Below, piece after piece: positions 11,740 through 22,980 of a DNA stretch of 58,869 nucleotides (position 1 is the first letter of the stretch; each line of letters starts with the position of its first letter). The position numbers were made by a program, and so were the translations under genes. A model generated the notes under the pieces. It worked only from the letters and a program-made list of their open reading frames with translations. It made no database searches and was not told where the DNA came from. Source of the DNA: Chara braunii (lineage: Eukaryota; Streptophyta; Charophyceae; Charales; Characeae). The stretch covers positions 100,709 to 159,577 of the forward strand of contig BFEA01000268.1 in NCBI GenBank assembly GCA_003427395.1, read 5' to 3'.

Positions 11740-11879
11740 TTGGCCCAGGTGTAAATTGTGTAATGGCAATTGTATTGATCTGATTCCGGAAGGCTGCAAA
11801 GTAAAAAAAAAAAAAAAAAACCGCCACAATTCCGCCACACGAGGCTCCAACCGAGAGCCGCTTGGAGAGGGGCCTTTTA

Positions 11880-11912
11880 TCAGCTTCCTAAGTTTTTTTT
11901 GTTTTTTTTTTT

Positions 11913-11943
<31 letters not shown>

Positions 11944-11951
11944 GGGGGGGA
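11880..11951. repeat. Poly-T followed by poly-G tract
   Basis: A T-rich run leads directly into about 28 consecutive G bases. Such a tract is prone to sequencing and assembly error, so its length is uncertain. Confidence 0.85.
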
Positions 11952-12070
11952 GAGGCTAATTTTGAAAGCCCAACCAATTGAATTACCGATCAAATCTGGA
12001 CAGGATAAAAAAAAGACAAAACAAATCTGGACAGGATGACCTTTCAGGCCTTTTTATTATGGTTATAGTA

Positions 12071-12336
12071 ATACGGGGAAACCCGGTGCCTGTAGCAGCC
12101 AGCCCGAGTTCGAGCCTCCGAGGAGGGAACATGCGGGGGCGGGCTGCACCTGACCTGCAGGTGGGCGATATCCGCCAGGGGTCAGCTGGTAGAATCAGGA
12201 CCGAGCTTCTTCAATGGGCCAGTCGTTGTGCCTTCCCACCGGTCCCTTACCCCTACCAACATCAGCAGTCTCTGCTCAATGCTGCTCGGGAGGGGACCAA
12301 CAACCTATCTCTAGGTGGTGGGCAAGGTCATTTTTT
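12071..12336 (+). repeat. Dispersed repeat R1, plus-strand copy
   Basis: This is about 265 bp homologous to the reverse complement of 33160-33395. Shared blocks include ATACGGGGAA, GGAACATGC, TGTGGGCGATA-like sequence, AACATCAGCAG and CTATCTCTAGGTGG. The 33-kb copy is joined to a tRNA-like B-box segment, so R1 may be a SINE-type repeat. Confidence 0.6.
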
Positions 12337-12344
12337 CCCCCTCC

Positions 12345-12505
12345 ACCAGAAGATTAAAAAAAAATTAAAAAAAATTAAAAAGAGGATATGTGTAGGTGCA
12401 GGGCCTTCAGGCCCATCAGTCCGGTGTTCTCTGATTGTGAATGGACCTCAAGGCCCTAAACCTACACATATCCTCTTTATTTTTTTTTTTATTTTTTTTT
12501 TCAAT
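12345..12505. repeat. Inverted AGAGGATATGTGTAGG pair
   Basis: AAAGAGGATATGTGTAGGTGCAGGGCC near 12380 faces a reverse-complement counterpart (CCTACACATATCCTCTTT) near 12458. Both are bounded by A- or T-rich tracts. This is probably another small fold-back element. Confidence 0.55.
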
Positions 12506-12648
12506 CTTCAGGTGGATTTCAGGGCCTTGCCCTCCACCATTCTTGTCGACCCTTTTGAGTGCTTTCACTCTTGAGTGGCACGGGCGTCAAACCACTTGCT
12601 GTATTTTTTGCGACCTAAATAGTATAAAAAAAAAAAAAAAAAAAAAAA

Positions 12649-13149
12649 NNNNNNNNNNNNNNNNNNNNNNNNNNNNNNNNNNNNNNNNNNNNNNNNNNNN
12701 NNNNNNNNNNNNNNNNNNNNNNNNNNNNNNNNNNNNNNNNNNNNNNNNNNNNNNNNNNNNNNNNNNNNNNNNNNNNNNNNNNNNNNNNNNNNNNNNNNNN
12801 NNNNNNNNNNNNNNNNNNNNNNNNNNNNNNNNNNNNNNNNNNNNNNNNNNNNNNNNNNNNNNNNNNNNNNNNNNNNNNNNNNNNNNNNNNNNNNNNNNNN
12901 NNNNNNNNNNNNNNNNNNNNNNNNNNNNNNNNNNNNNNNNNNNNNNNNNNNNNNNNNNNNNNNNNNNNNNNNNNNNNNNNNNNNNNNNNNNNNNNNNNNN
13001 NNNNNNNNNNNNNNNNNNNNNNNNNNNNNNNNNNNNNNNNNNNNNNNNNNNNNNNNNNNNNNNNNNNNNNNNNNNNNNNNNNNNNNNNNNNNNNNNNNNN
13101 NNNNNNNNNNNNNNNNNNNNNNNNNNNNNNNNNNNNNNNNNNNNNNNNN
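12649..13149. other. Assembly gap (501 N)
   Basis: There are 501 consecutive N bases preceded by a poly-A run. Nothing can be said about the content. Confidence 0.99.
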
Positions 13150-13344
13150 GTGTTTGATATCAGCAAAGAAATGTTTAACCAACTTCCCCATGATTCGATA
13201 CTTACGGCAGTGGACTGGTACAATAGAAAAGGGGGGGTGTGGGGGGGGGAGGGAGGAACGAGAAACTCGGAGAAAGTAATAATTGATGGAGAAGAAATTT
13301 CAGAGCTGATAAAACAATTCATACAAATGGAGTTTCGAGCTTGA
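13150..13344 (+). CDS. Possible C-terminal exon, unknown protein
   Basis: An open frame emerges from the gap and ends in TGA after about 64 codons. Its residues look protein-like (a hydrophilic mix with MFNQLPHDSILTAVDWYNRK and a terminal IDGEEISELIKQFIQMEF), apart from a Gly-rich piece coded by a G tract. It may be the last exon of a gene whose body lies in the gap. I do not recognise the family, and it may be chance. Confidence 0.25.
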   Translation: MFDISKEMFNQLPHDSILTAVDWYNRKGGVWGGEGGTRNSEKVIIDGEEISELIKQFIQMEFRA

Positions 13345-14860
13345 TGTGTCAAAACGAAAAATGATATGCAAATGTTAATATGTTATGTCAAAAGAAAATT
13401 TTAAACTAAGAAGTAAGAATTTTCCGTTGGACTCGCTGGGGGATGCCACAGGGGAGAGACTGGGGGATGTATGTTGGCCAGGGGCCCAGGACTCAGGAGG
13501 GGAAGGGGCTGCTGAGGTCTCATTCCAAAGGGACTATCGCAGTTCCTTTCAAGACTGGTACAATGTCCAACCAGGAGCTTCATTGAGATCTTTGTAATTA
13601 TTACCTGATCCCGTCCGCTTATCAGACCTCGCAATAGCAGATCTTTTTTTTTTTCTTTTTTTTTTTTCCTTTAGCAGATCTTCAATGGTATGGTATGGTA
13701 TGGGGGAAAGGTGAATGTTCTGTTCACGAGCAATGCCGCTAGATGCAAGGTACATTCTGGCGGATTGTACGACTATTCACTGGCACGAGCAATGCTGCTG
13801 TGTGAAAAGTCAGTTACCAAATTGGGAATACAAAGTACCAAGGACCAGATAAGGAGGGAGAGGGTACTTACTTGGAGGAACGGAATAGTTCGTACGAAGC
13901 TCCCCGGCGGTGGAGCCTCCCCGGCGGTGCTAGATGTGTCTGCTCGTATCAGCACACCTAGCATCTGATCGGGTTGTTCTTGTTTAAAAAAAAAAGAAAA
14001 AAAAAAAAAAGAAAAAAAAAAGAGAAACATACTAGTTGTACCCAGACTCGACCGTGGGACCGCCACAGACTAGTGTAAACTGATGAGACCGACAGATCGG
14101 AGGGCTCAAGTGGCCACACAGAGGAATTGACGTTTTCAAATGTTTTTTTAGTTATCGGCAGTCTAGGCAGTAAACCATCCTATTAACCTACCCTAGCCTA
14201 TCCCTTCCCCTTCCCCCCCACTCTCCCTCATGACACCCGGTGGTGCCAAGATAAGATCCTGATCACCAAACCCCGTAAGACCAAGCACTCAAGCAGCCCT
14301 CCCTATGGCTTATCCAGCATACTACAGTCATGGTCCAAGACCCCTTGGGGTGTTTGCAAACAATGTCTGAAAATTTTACCATGCGTTATCCCAAGAGGGT
14401 TGTGTGAATGGTTTTTGTGCGTTATGAAAGTGTTGCTGGTGTACTTGCATGAGTTAACAGAGTTTTGAACCCGCAACCTCCTCACTAGTGGTTACCGACC
14501 AGCTGACAATTTCATAAATACAGAGAAGACGTTGCTTCGTGCCTTGCCACGTCTGGTCTGGTATCCCACCTACACCTCGCGTTCACGAACTCCCCGTTCA
14601 ACTGCATCTCGGAGATAGAAAGAATATCCTTATTATGTTAATGTCAATTGAGTTAATGTTACTTGCTGTCAATTTGAACTTATCTATTTTTTATGGTAAT
14701 CTGCCTGTTCAAAAAGTAGCAAAAAAAACGTATTTTGTTTAGTGCTATAGCCGCATTTTTGGCGTTTATAAAACTTTCTATTGTTTAGCTAATGAGAACT
14801 TGTCTATGAATGTAATCACGCATTTTGTTAACGCGATTGAAAATGTCAAACCCAGACAAT
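13345..14860. other. Intergenic with weak repeats
   Basis: A piece at about 13925-13975 (CGGTGCTAGATGTGTCTGCTC) recurs in altered form at about 16497-16545. A-rich tracts lie at 13984-14025. A tRNA-like segment is listed separately. No gene was recognised. Confidence 0.5.
14466..14512 (-). repeat. tRNA-like (SINE head or tRNA relic)
   Basis: On the minus strand, TCAGCTGGTCGGTAACCACT resembles an A box and GGTTGCGGGTTCAAAA resembles a B box/T-arm at roughly tRNA spacing. The acceptor stem is absent, so this is not a working tRNA. A second A-box-like piece, CTTAGTGGTTAGAGCACC, lies at about 15893-15910 on the same strand. Confidence 0.4.
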
Positions 14861-14884
14861 TTCAAAATGAAAAAGTGTGAAGCT

Positions 14885-15400
14885 GTTTGAAATTGTTGGA
14901 ATGGTTTGAAGATACTTCGAGTCATTTCAGGACTTGTTAGTGATTTTGGGGTTAATTTTTTGTTTCAGTTTAACGTTGTTGTGGTGCGCTGGAAACGACC
15001 TGAAGTGACCGAAGCTTCTGAAAGCGGTTGCAGGTGCCTGCATGTAAATGGTTGGACTAGACATCAAAAACCACTTTTAGATTTTTAGTTATTTCATGTC
15101 TTTTTTATGAGGTTTAGGTGGACACCTGAAACCACTATTGTCACCTGAAGAGATTGAAGTTTTTGAAAGGGGTTTCAAGGACCCCCATCCAACCATTTGG
15201 ATGGGGGGGGTTAAAACCACTTTCAAATTTTCATTCACTTTAGGCTATTTCATGAATTTTTGGGGGGACATTAAACCTTTGTAATGATCTTAAATGGCTA
15301 AAGCTTCTGAAAGCGGTTGCACATATCCTCATTCAACTATTTGGACGGGGGGACGGGAAACCGCTTTCAGATTTCAGCCACCTTCTACAATTTGACTTGG
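14885..15400. repeat. Degenerate tandem repeat, unit about 145 bp
   Basis: At least three units share CTTCTGAAAGCGGTTGCA, a CATCC...CCATTTGGATGG-like part, AAACC(A/G)CTTTCAGATTT and TATTTCATG. Starts lie near 14995, 15135 and 15290, with a diverged echo near 15745. No coding potential was seen. Confidence 0.6.
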
Positions 15401-17600
15401 TTGAATAACAGTTAAATCTTCTAAAAAACCATTATATGGAGTAGGAACATCCTGTGAAGACAAAGACATTATAGGAGTATCTAAAAAATCAAATAAAGAC
15501 TCTAGAATAGCCGATTGCAAAGTTGTTCCAATTCCACCTGTTTTCATACATTCTTCAACAATTAATGCCTTAGAGTATCTGAATGATCAAATCATCGAAG
15601 AATTAAAACAGTATAGAATCAAACAAACAACTGAATGATTTTGACTTTAATCAAATTTCATAGAATACAAGTAAAAAAACAGACTATTTTTATATTTTCA
15701 TTGAGTTTCAGGAGTTTCGAGTGGGGCCATGAAATTGCTATAATGACTTGAAGTGGCTGAAGATTTTGAAACGGTGTTCATATTCCCCAATCAGAGTACC
15801 TAACACTTTTCTGAAGCAGTTGAAAGTGACATGTCAATAGCGTATGTTGTTAATCATCTCTCAACGTCATACCATAATGCGAATTTCCAACTGGTGCTCT
15901 AACCACTAAGTCGATAGTCATCTAACATAATTTCAACAGGTGAACCTCTTTTTTTTTTTCCTGTTAAGAAGGAGGTGCATAAGATTGTGATTGAACTGCT
16001 TCCTTGCATCTCTACATAGAAAACATTTTGATTTCGTCTTTGCTGGTTGTTTCTAGGTTGAGTCGCTCTGTCCCAACCACGTGGAGAGGGCGGAAGAGGA
16101 GGACTCTTATATGAGGCTTCTCTTTCATCATTTTCTGATTTCGATTTCTTTTTTTGAATCGGTTTCCCCTATTGAGTGGTTTTTTGTTAATTAGTGTTAC
16201 AGGGGAGATAGATGTGTTGGCAACACTGGGTAGAGAATTGCAGAAGTAGAAATCAAACCTTGTCCGGATTTTCCCCCTTCTTACTGTACCGGATATCAGT
16301 TGAATAAGGCAGGATAATGGTTCTCGGGTTTGATGGGCAGTCAATCCCCTCCCTCGAAGGCAATCAATGTTGCCCATCATCGATTGTCTGCGCATTTATA
16401 ACTATTCAAACAATTGATTACAATGATTACGGACGTTGGATCCGCTTTCCAGCAGATGTTTCTCCCCACCAATAGATGGAGTCCTTCCGAGACTGCTAGC
16501 GGTGTCTGCTCCTATCAGCACCCTTAGCATCGTCTGGGTCATTTTGTTATTAAAAAAAAAAAAAAAAAAAAAATCATTCAGATTCAGAAGCTTAATCCAA
16601 TTTTATTTGCTCGTTGCACCTCATCCCAAGTGAGGTGGGTTGCTGCAAATTTCTTTTTTTCCTTTTTTAGGGGGAGGGGGTGGGAAGTGGGGGTTAGTTC
16701 CCCACTGTACGGTATAAATCTCTCATTCCTTCGCATGTTGTCAGACAAGCCCTAGACGGTTTGCCCGGCCAGGCCAAAAATAAATAAAAAACTTTGGTCA
16801 GCCCAAGAATAAATTAAAATTATGTTACCAAAGTTGCTCTGTGGTGCAAAACGGGCAGGGGGTGACTCATCTGGAATACTAGGGTGACACCAAAAAATTT
16901 TTTTTTTTTTTTTTTTAATTTGGCAGTGGGGCAATTTTGCGTCGACTGAGACGTGCGCAAATCCAACATTATCTTTGAGTTTTGTGATATCTCACTACAG
17001 GGTGGGTATGGGGTATAAGCCGCATTCGAAAGGACTCAAAGGCTTCAAGGGGCGAAAATGGGTATTGAATAATTTAATATCTCATCTTGGAACGGACAAA
17101 AGTCGTTCATATTATTTTTTTAAACAACAAAATTTTATTTTGAATTTCTGGTGTTTCTTTCTCTTCATAGGAATTCACTCTTGTTTTGCACATCGGCGCA
17201 TAAAAAATATGGATTCAAAACCCTAACTAATCCAAAGTGTCACTGTTTTTTTTTTTTTTTTTTTTTTAATACTCGCATTTATTTGCACCAACGGCAGTCT
17301 CTCATCATAGCAAACAGTTCTCCGATAACAATCTCGTCTCTACATCCAAGCCTATTTTTATGGCCGCAGATCTACCTTGCGCGCCAGCTTTGGAAAAACA
17401 TCAACGCGGTATTTTTTTCCCTTCTAGTGGCTAAAGGAAAAGGAAAACGATACATTTTTCGCATAGATACTTTTCAGAAAAAGAATTTAAAAAATCGAAA
17501 ACGAGCCACTTCGGTTTTATACCATTCTTCATTCGAAGTTTTCGCAATGATATTTTTTTCTATTAAAAAAAAATCTAACTTATTATCCCTTTTTTTTCCC
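15401..17600. other. AT-rich intergenic, no gene recognised
   Basis: There are poly-A/T tracts at 16550-16572, 16897-16916 and 17249-17267. A piece near 15970-16030 resembles the central hairpin of M1 (GATTGAACTGCTT...GCATCTCTACATA) and may be a relic. No convincing frame was found. Confidence 0.5.
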
Positions 17601-17620
17601 TCTTTCTTTATATATATATA

Positions 17621-18367
17621 CAGGGTTACTGGCGTTCGGGACGAACTGAACGCCCGAACCCGAAAGCCCGAACATACGGGAGCCCTTCGGGAGGCGTTCG
17701 GCCGTTCGAACCGAACGCGGACCAAAAAAAAAAAAAAAAAAAAAAAAAAGTTTTCAAAAATTCCGAAAAACAATTATGATATGGAGAAAATTTAACTGAA
17801 CAACATTTGCCTGGGCACTAGATCCAAATTCCTTACCAAATTTGAATTAAAAATCGAATACAGAAAATAAACACTATGATAAAAATAAGAAAAAATAAAA
17901 AGAGAATTAAAATGAGTGAGTGCCAGCACCTTTTCGACACCTTCATCTTTGCCGATTTTTAATTTTTTTTTTTGGCATTGACAAATGCACTGAAAATTTA
18001 CAGAGATGCATTTTACATAATCAATAACTCATTAAAAAAATTTCAAAAAATAATAATTTTTTTTAGGCCCCGAAATAAAGAAAAAAACAAAAAGTTAAAA
18101 GTGAAAAAAAACAAAATAGTGAGTGGGCGAGCACGTTTTAACACCCCCATCTTTGACGATTTTTAATGTTTTTTTGGTGTAGCAGAATGCCTTCCAAATT
18201 TATAGGCGTGTAGGTCACCTCATAGAGAACTTACAAAACAAAATTAAAAAAAAAAACTTATTTTTAGGCCCCGAAATATTTTTTGGCGGGGGCCGAACAT
18301 GGAGGTGTTAAAACGTGCTCGCCCACTCACTATTTTTAGGCCCCGAACGTTCGGTCAGGTAACCCTG
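17621..18367. mobile_element. Non-autonomous hAT-like element, 747 bp
   Basis: The left end CAGGGTTACTGGCGTTCGG and the right end ACCGAACG...GGTAACCCTG are terminal inverted repeats of the hAT CAGGG type. The flanks are TATATATA on both sides, compatible with an 8-bp target duplication but inside a TA run, so not decisive. Inside, about 33 bp at 18113-18145 recur inverted at 18303-18335. Poly-A at 17725-17749 follows a GC-rich head. No transposase frame is present. Confidence 0.6.
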
Positions 18368-18510
18368 TATATATATATATATATATATATATACCTGATG
18401 AGTCGGTGTATAACTCCGACGAAACAGTTTGTCACAGCCCCTCGTTTGTTGTCCTCTTCTCTCTCTCTGCCTACGGTTTACCGGGCAGTTCTGTTTGTGA
18501 CGATATATAT
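18368..18510 (+). ncRNA. Compact hammerhead-like unit between TA tracts, copy 3
   Basis: A TA tract leads to CTGATGA at 18395. Stem II is GTCGG with CCGAC around a nine-base loop (TGTATAACT). GAAAC is at 18421 and GTC ends at 18433. The remainder, ACAGCCCCTCG... to TTTGTGACG, ends at 18502 and a second TA tract follows. This is the cleanest complete unit in the window (about 108 bp) and is sandwiched between two hAT-like elements. Stem I is not evident. Confidence 0.55.
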
Positions 18511-18511
18511 A

Positions 18512-18605
18512 CAAGGTTGCCAGCGTTCGGGACGGACCGAACGCCTGAACCCGAACGTTCGGCACCCGCTCTCGAAGCGTTCGGTTTTTCGACTGAAAGC
18601 GGATN

Positions 18606-18640
<35 letters not shown>

Positions 18641-18840
18641 TGAAAACAATATATGGTATGCAGAAGAATAAACTAAACAACATTTACCTCAACGTTCCAT
18701 CCAAATTCTTTACCAAATTTGAAATAAAAATCAAATACTAAAAATAAATAGTAATAATAAAAACTATAAAAAAAATAGAACGAGAATGAAATTATCGAGT
18801 GGGCAAGCACATTTTTGACACCCTCATCTTTTCTCTTTGG
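18512..18840. mobile_element. Second hAT-like element, right end missing
   Basis: CAAGGTTGCCAGCGTTCGGGACGG matches the left end of the 17621 element. The poly-A (18606-18638) and the following AT-rich part align to about 18840. The right terminus was not found. One ambiguous base sits at 18605. Confidence 0.5.
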
Positions 18841-20130
18841 CTGAAAAGAATGACTTCAAAATGAAGAGGGAGATACCTTTCATCACAGGTAAAAACCATG
18901 TATATTTAACCATAGTATGTAACACAGAGCCCCAACAGTAGTTGGTAATTGGGCCCAATAGGAGATACTAAACACTTACAAGCAGCGAAGAGGTTCCGTC
19001 AGATTCCACAGACGGATGTTGAAAGTCAATTTTTTGGCAGGTAGGTGTACGATCATGCCCTATCTATTGTCTGAGACGTTGATCACATTCCGAAAGATGC
19101 TTCGATTTACGATTTACTATAACCAGTTTCATCTCGTAAAACAATATTGAAACCTCATTCATTTGAATGTCTAATCTAGGCAGAATAACTCGACTGAATA
19201 TTTTGGCATCTCGTTTGATGGAAAATAGTGTTAGGTCCGAAAACTTTTGATCTTGAATTCGTGATAACAAGGCGCTGCTTATACACTGAGCTTTGCCCTT
19301 CACTAAAGAAAAAATCAGAAGGACTCAAAGACACAATGCCATAACAAGAGAGTACCTTCATGATTCAACCAAGTTCGAAAAACTTGGTCAAGAGAAAACT
19401 AGTTTTTTCAGCTGGCCAGAGAGAGTTGTGACCAATGCCCGAAGAATGTTGACGAGGGCAGAGCACTTCGTATATCGTCTTACGCATGACACCATAACGA
19501 AATAGTCGCCCCGCCAATGAAGGATTTCGTGCAACAGAATGAATCAAAGAAGTAAACATGTTTCCAATACCTACAGCGTCTCCGACAAATGGGATTGGTG
19601 CAAAGCCGGAAACAATTAATTTTCAAGTTGCACCTTCTAACATAGTCACCTAGAGAGTATACCAAGCCGCTTGAGAAAACCTTGTTGAAGGATATCAACA
19701 AAATGACTTTGTAACTTCGGAAGAAGTGCCTTTTCTTTGCAAAAACACGTAAACGTGGCACACGACAAGGGCTATGAGGTTACACAAAGTGTTGCGACCT
19801 CGCCGACATATTCTCTGGGTGTTGGTCACGGCTTTCTCCAATACGCTGATCTTCAATATTTATATTCCAATTGGAATGGAAAGAATCGCATCGTGGTAGC
19901 TCCTTGTGGGTAGAAGAGCAACACGAAACCCTTCCTGAAGTAACCGACCTCGCTTAGCATTTTTGGAACGGGAGACGATGCTGAACCTGGTGAGAAGTGT
20001 GCACTCTGCAAGCGCCTTGTGCAGTTTAGCCAAGTTCAATTACACTTGAATGGATGGTACAAAATTCTCCAACTTTTCATATACCTTCGACGAATTGTCA
20101 GCCATCAAAGAACCATTGTCACGTAACAAC
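18841..20130. other. Intergenic, no gene recognised
   Basis: No repeat or frame here carries convincing features. Short open frames on both strands lack recognisable protein character. Confidence 0.45.
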
Positions 20131-20159
20131 CGTGGGGCTGTGACATACTGCTTTGTCAA

Positions 20160-20630
20160 ACAGAGCTGCACGGTAAACCGTAGGCAGAGAGGGAGAAGAC
20201 AACAACAAACGAGGGGCTGTGACAAACTGCTTTGTCAGAGTTGCACCAACTCATCAGGAGGCTGAACCCTCGACAGTCTACAGAATCCCCTAACTGATTA
20301 CATTGTAAGTGATAATCCACCTTAACCCCCATTATGGTCAAGCTTTAACGACTGCTCGACAACTGATACCCTGAAGTGAGCAACCACCACTGCCCTCGAG
20401 ATACATGTCACGCAAATGAAAGCGGACGATCTCCCACACCAGATGGGAAACTCTACAGACTGTCAGTTCACACCCCATGACGAGCCACCAAACACCCACA
20501 AAACAGAGAAAGGTTTGTGATATCCAAGGAAAAAAAAAACACTCCAGACACGCCGCTCGCACTAGAGGAATAGCATGGCCTCGTAGTGACGGCCCCAACC
20601 ACTGCTGCACGACCTGACCAGAGAAATCCG
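20160..20630 (-). repeat. Hammerhead-associated repeat, minus copy with degenerate core
   Basis: The reverse complement aligns with 6590-6964. It includes GGGGTGTGAACTGACAGTCTG, GGGGATTCTGTAGACTGTCG and GGGTTCAGCCTC before CTGATGA (20257-20251). In this copy the GAAAC after stem II is altered, so the core is broken, though a weaker stem II (GTTGG with CTGAC) can still form. Confidence 0.5.
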
Positions 20631-20721
20631 TAGCAGGGTGCTAGCAAAGTTGTGGTATACATCGACAAACAGAGTGGCCCCGTAAATCGTAGCCAGAGAG
20701 GGAGAAGAGGACAACAAACGA

Positions 20722-20862
20722 GGGGCTGTGACAAACTGTTTCGTCGAAGTTTCACCGACTCATGAGCTGCCCAGTGAACCTGAGGCAGAGAGGGAGGGAG
20801 AAGAGGACAACAAATGAGGGGTTGTGACAAACTGTTTCATCGGAGTTTCACAGACTCATCAG
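20722..20862 (-). ncRNA. Two further hammerhead-like cores, head to tail
   Basis: One core runs from 20862 with CTGATGA, a partly mismatched stem II (GTCTG/CCGAT), GAAAC (here from ATGAAAC) and GTC at 20828-20826. The other runs from 20766 with CTCATGA (one mismatch in the core), stem II GTCGG/TCGAC, GAAAC and GTC at 20732-20730. The flanks carry the family sequence ACAGCCCCTCGTTTGTTGTCC. Both are probably inactive. Confidence 0.45.
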
Positions 20863-20869
20863 GAGTCTG

Positions 20870-21222
20870 AATATATTTTTTCCTCGTCTATCTCATCTGC
20901 TTCTCCCTCTCTGCATAGATAGCGTGCCTTGCTGGTGTACTTGCAGTTTAAACTGCCAGTACCTCGCTCAGCTTGGAAAAGCTGACGCGGCTGTTAACGC
21001 ACCGCGTCTCAGCGCTTCTTGGCCTCGGCTCAAATCAAGCATGGCCCCTAGTGGCGCCACACATCACCAGAGTGGAACAGGGGGTCGGGTGCCGTTGTAT
21101 GCATCGACTGTTTTTGTATTTTTTTTTTGTTGTTGTGTATGTGTGTGTGTGTGTGTGTGCACGAATTCATCGACTGTTTGCAAAAAAAAAAAAGGCATTT
21201 TTTTGGTGTGTATGCACGAAAT

Positions 21223-21261
<39 letters not shown>

Positions 21262-22085
21262 TTGTTGCAGGTTATTCTCCAACCTGCCGGCTTCCCCGCC
21301 CTTACCAACTACGGAGCTTTCACCAGAACATGGAAATATACTCTGCAACAATCTACACACAAAATCAAACAAAACAAGTTCGAGATTGTCGACGCACTTT
21401 CCCACCCACAATGGCCACGGAGCGGAGTAGAGAGAGAGAGAGGGGGGGAGTGAGGGAGAAAAGGTAAGTCAGAAGTTAGAGAGAGCAGCTGGCCTCGTCA
21501 TACTGATCGAAATGGAATGAATCTTCCTCTACAACATGGAAATATACACTGCGACACTTGTTTGTTCGTTTGTTTGTTTCTTTAGTGTGTATGTGTGCTG
21601 CATCACTCTGCCTGTCTTTTTCAGACTTTCGGATCCTTTCGGATACGATCCAAGCCATACCTTCACAAAATCCCACAGGGCATAGGCGTCATCCTTTTTT
21701 CTTTTCTCCAAAACTGATTTGATGCTGCTATAGGTGTACCAACTGAGATTGACTCGTTTGTACTGCGCCTCATCATCACCCGACTACGTACCAACTCGAT
21801 ACAAAGTGGAAAAAAAAACAACAAATGTAGGCATCGAGGTTGACATGATGCCAGCATGAAAAGATTTCACTGTGCAGTTCCTGTAGACTCTTCTGCAATC
21901 GAAGTACAACAACAATACTTGGCTTCAAACTTGAAGTGCATATTATAATATACACAGCCCACAAATACTCACCCTCTGTACATATTATAATATATTAACT
22001 AATCACTCACACCCACACATGCAGGGCCTAAGATGGCAAAAGTAAGTCCGACGAAACAACGCGCACACACCCACCACCAAAGACA

Positions 22086-22125
<40 letters not shown>

Positions 22126-22154
22126 CAACGCCCACACATGCACAAGCAAAGACA

Positions 22155-22215
<61 letters not shown>

Positions 22216-22660
22216 CCGCTGCACAGCAATAGTGCATGCGTACATGAAGCGCCGGGATGGGGAACACACTGGCGAGAGAGAGAGAGAGAGAGAGAGAGAT
22301 AGCAAAGGAAGTGACCTGCCCATGGTCACTGTGGCCGTACTCCAGTAAGCACCAGGTGGAAGCATGCACGTGGCAGCAGGAGCAAGGGTATACCGGTCGC
22401 CCATACACACACACACACACTCCAGTAAGCACCAATGGTTTCTCGAAGAACAAGTGCAACTCGGGGCACATTCACACGAGGACCTCTTGCTCTACTATTA
22501 AACCACCACTACTTTGCCCAGCTATCAGTCGCGGAAACAAATAAAGAGTAGAAACGTTTCTACTTGGATGAATTTGGGCGGTCCTGTAGTGGCCCGTACG
22601 TTTGCCAAAATCGTGGCGCATTGCCGGGCACGACTTTAGCAAGTACTGCAGTGGTTTAAG
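20870..22660. repeat. Microsatellite-rich stretch, no gene
   Basis: It contains GT runs at 21136-21160 and 21224-21241, GA at 21242-21260, long CT runs at 22087-22121 and 22159-22210, and GA at 22274-22299. The sequence between them has no convincing frame. Confidence 0.8.
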
Positions 22661-22672
22661 CTGTGGATGCAA

Positions 22673-22980
22673 GTGCGGTCAGATTCATCTGCATGTGGGT
22701 AATCCGATACATTTTAAAAAGTTCCCGAGTGAATTTGCCCTGCAAGTGCGGTCAGATTCATCTGGGTGTGGCTGTAAATGCAGTCCGATACATTTTAAAA
22801 AGTCCCCGAGTGAATTTGCCCAAGCANNTGNGGTCAGATTCATCTGCATGTGGGTAATCCGATACCTTTTAAAAAGTTCCCGAGTGAATTTGCCCTGCAA
22901 GTGCGGTCAGATTCATCTGGGTGTGGCTGTAAATGCAGTCCGATACATTTTAAAAAGTCCCCGAGTGAATTTGCCCTCAA
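22673..22980. repeat. Tandem repeat, about 70-bp units in 140-bp pairs
   Basis: Units begin GTGCGGTCAGATTCATCTG. They alternate between CATGTGGGTAATCCGATAC and GGTGTGGCTGTAAATGCAG forms and end TTTTAAAAAGT(T/C)CCCGAGTGAATTTGCCC. There are four units, with ambiguous bases near 22827-22831, which marks uncertain assembly between pairs. Confidence 0.9.

Noticed and set aside
17474-17795. Open frames of about 100-214 codons in the AT-rich 17.1-17.8 kb region
   Set aside because: They run through poly-T and poly-A tracts and the hAT-like terminus, so they are chance frames.
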